Assembly (NCBI GenBank): GCA_964430105.1
Contig: CAYSEF010000059.1
Location: 1 to 7,004, forward strand
Source: UMGS1696 sp964430105
Lineage (GTDB): Bacteria > Bacillota > Clostridia > Oscillospirales > CAG-272
Direction of reading: 5' to 3'
DNA length: 7,004 bases
Shown: one piece after another, positions 6,648 to 7,004 of the stretch
Layout: each line of letters begins with the position of its first letter
How positions within the stretch are numbered: position 1 is the first letter of the stretch
The notes under the pieces: model-generated
Told to the model about the DNA's origin: nothing
What the model saw: the letters and a program-made list of their open reading frames with translations, nothing else
Databases searched by the model: none
Made by a program: the position numbers and the translations under genes

Positions 6648-6662
6648 CCGACATATTGTCGG
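6648..6662. repeat. Short perfect inverted repeat upstream of the ydjI-like gene
   Basis: CCGACA-TAT-TGTCGG is a 6-bp perfect dyad with a 3-nt centre, between the upstream gene's stop and the ydjI-like ribosome binding site. No U-run follows it on the minus strand, so it is not a standard terminator. It may be an operator half-site pair or an mRNA hairpin; the sequence cannot decide. Confidence 0.35.
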
Positions 6663-6696
6663 AAGCTTAATGATTTTTATAACTGAGTCTACCGAT

Positions 6697-7004
6697 TTAT
6701 CCGACCGCATACGGATCTATCCAATAAAGTTCAGCAGACTGAGCTCCATTTGTGAAGATCGGAAGAATTACGCTGTTAGGATGCTCTGTTACGAACATTA
6801 TTTGCTCGCCTGACATAGGTACAAGAAGCTTATATGCTTCCGATATTTTAGAACAGCCTTCAAATGCTTCCATATCAGTGCCATTTATAAGCGACATATC
6901 AACAAACAATGTGCTTGCTTTTTCAAGTTCTGTTTCTATACGCCAAAAGCAGCTTGAATTTTGTCTGAGTCAGCGTAATAGCATTCAACTACGACATCGC
7001 CATC
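6697..7004 (-). CDS. Unrecognised protein, 3' part only, with apparent frameshift
   Basis: The gene enters from the right edge, so its start is not visible. From 7004 one frame reads DGDVVVECYYADSDKIQAAF and then hits TAG at 6936-6938. If one base is added to the four-A run at 6945-6948 (T-run on the coding strand), reading continues FWRIETELEKASTLFVDM to a TAA at 6697-6699, ending ELYWIDPYAVG. Both halves look like protein, and no ribosome binding site precedes the TTG or ATG starts in the second half, so a single frameshifted gene is the best reading. A central segment (KLLVPMSGEQIMFV ... SVILPIFTNGA) faintly recalls SseB-type domains, but I would not assign it. The ydjI-like start lies 86 nt past its stop, so the two may be cotranscribed. 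The shift may be real decay or a base-call error in a homopolymer. Confidence 0.5.

Noticed and set aside
1..7004. CRISPR array, tRNA, rRNA or riboswitch
   Set aside because: No regularly spaced long repeats, tRNA cloverleaf, rRNA segments or recognisable riboswitch core were seen on either strand by eye.

Overview
The window looks like chromosome from a low-GC, Gram-positive Clostridia member, plausibly a Ruminococcus-like gut organism. The grounds are strong AGGAGG-type ribosome binding sites, one TTG start, AT-rich intergenic DNA and Clostridia-type gene families. The genus is inferred from style, not from a marker gene.

Layout, left to right. Positions 1-433 have no intact gene. They hold a minus-strand relic ending in the C-terminal signature of the transposon protein TnpV (113-280). 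They also hold a striking regulatory array: TTTACA, TTAACA, TTTACA, a degenerate unit and TTGACA, each starting exactly 11 bp after the last (304-353), then an extended -10 TGATATACT. This is the architecture of a Gram-positive PhoP (Pho) box. It sits in front of a 600-residue Na+/phosphate cotransporter with a C-terminal PhoU-like domain (434-2236, plus strand). A strong hairpin, probably a bidirectional terminator (2255-2298), closes that unit and separates it from minus-strand genes.

Everything after the terminator reads on the minus strand. In transcription order (right to left) it runs: the 3' part of an unrecognised gene with an apparent frameshift (6697-7004); a YdjI-like SPFH/virion-core protein with three C-terminal zinc ribbons (5330-6610); a YdjG-like protein with two zinc ribbons and one membrane helix (4126-5220, TTG start); a YdjH-like secreted, membrane-anchored TPM-domain protein (3307-4113); a decayed DUF6935-like gene (about 2982-3276); and a UPF0316/DUF2179 membrane protein (2439-2981).

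The YdjI, YdjG and YdjH homologues together resemble the Bacillus subtilis ydjFGHI envelope-stress operon, where YdjF is PspA and the other three help place PspA at the membrane. No pspA lies in this window. The close spacing of ydjG and ydjH, with the ydjH ribosome binding site overlapping the ydjG stop, supports a coupled operon. The DUF6935-like gene at its 3' end is broken by a lost start, a frameshift and an apparent internal deletion. Its frame now runs open into UPF0316, which appears to have its own extended -10 promoter and ribosome binding site.
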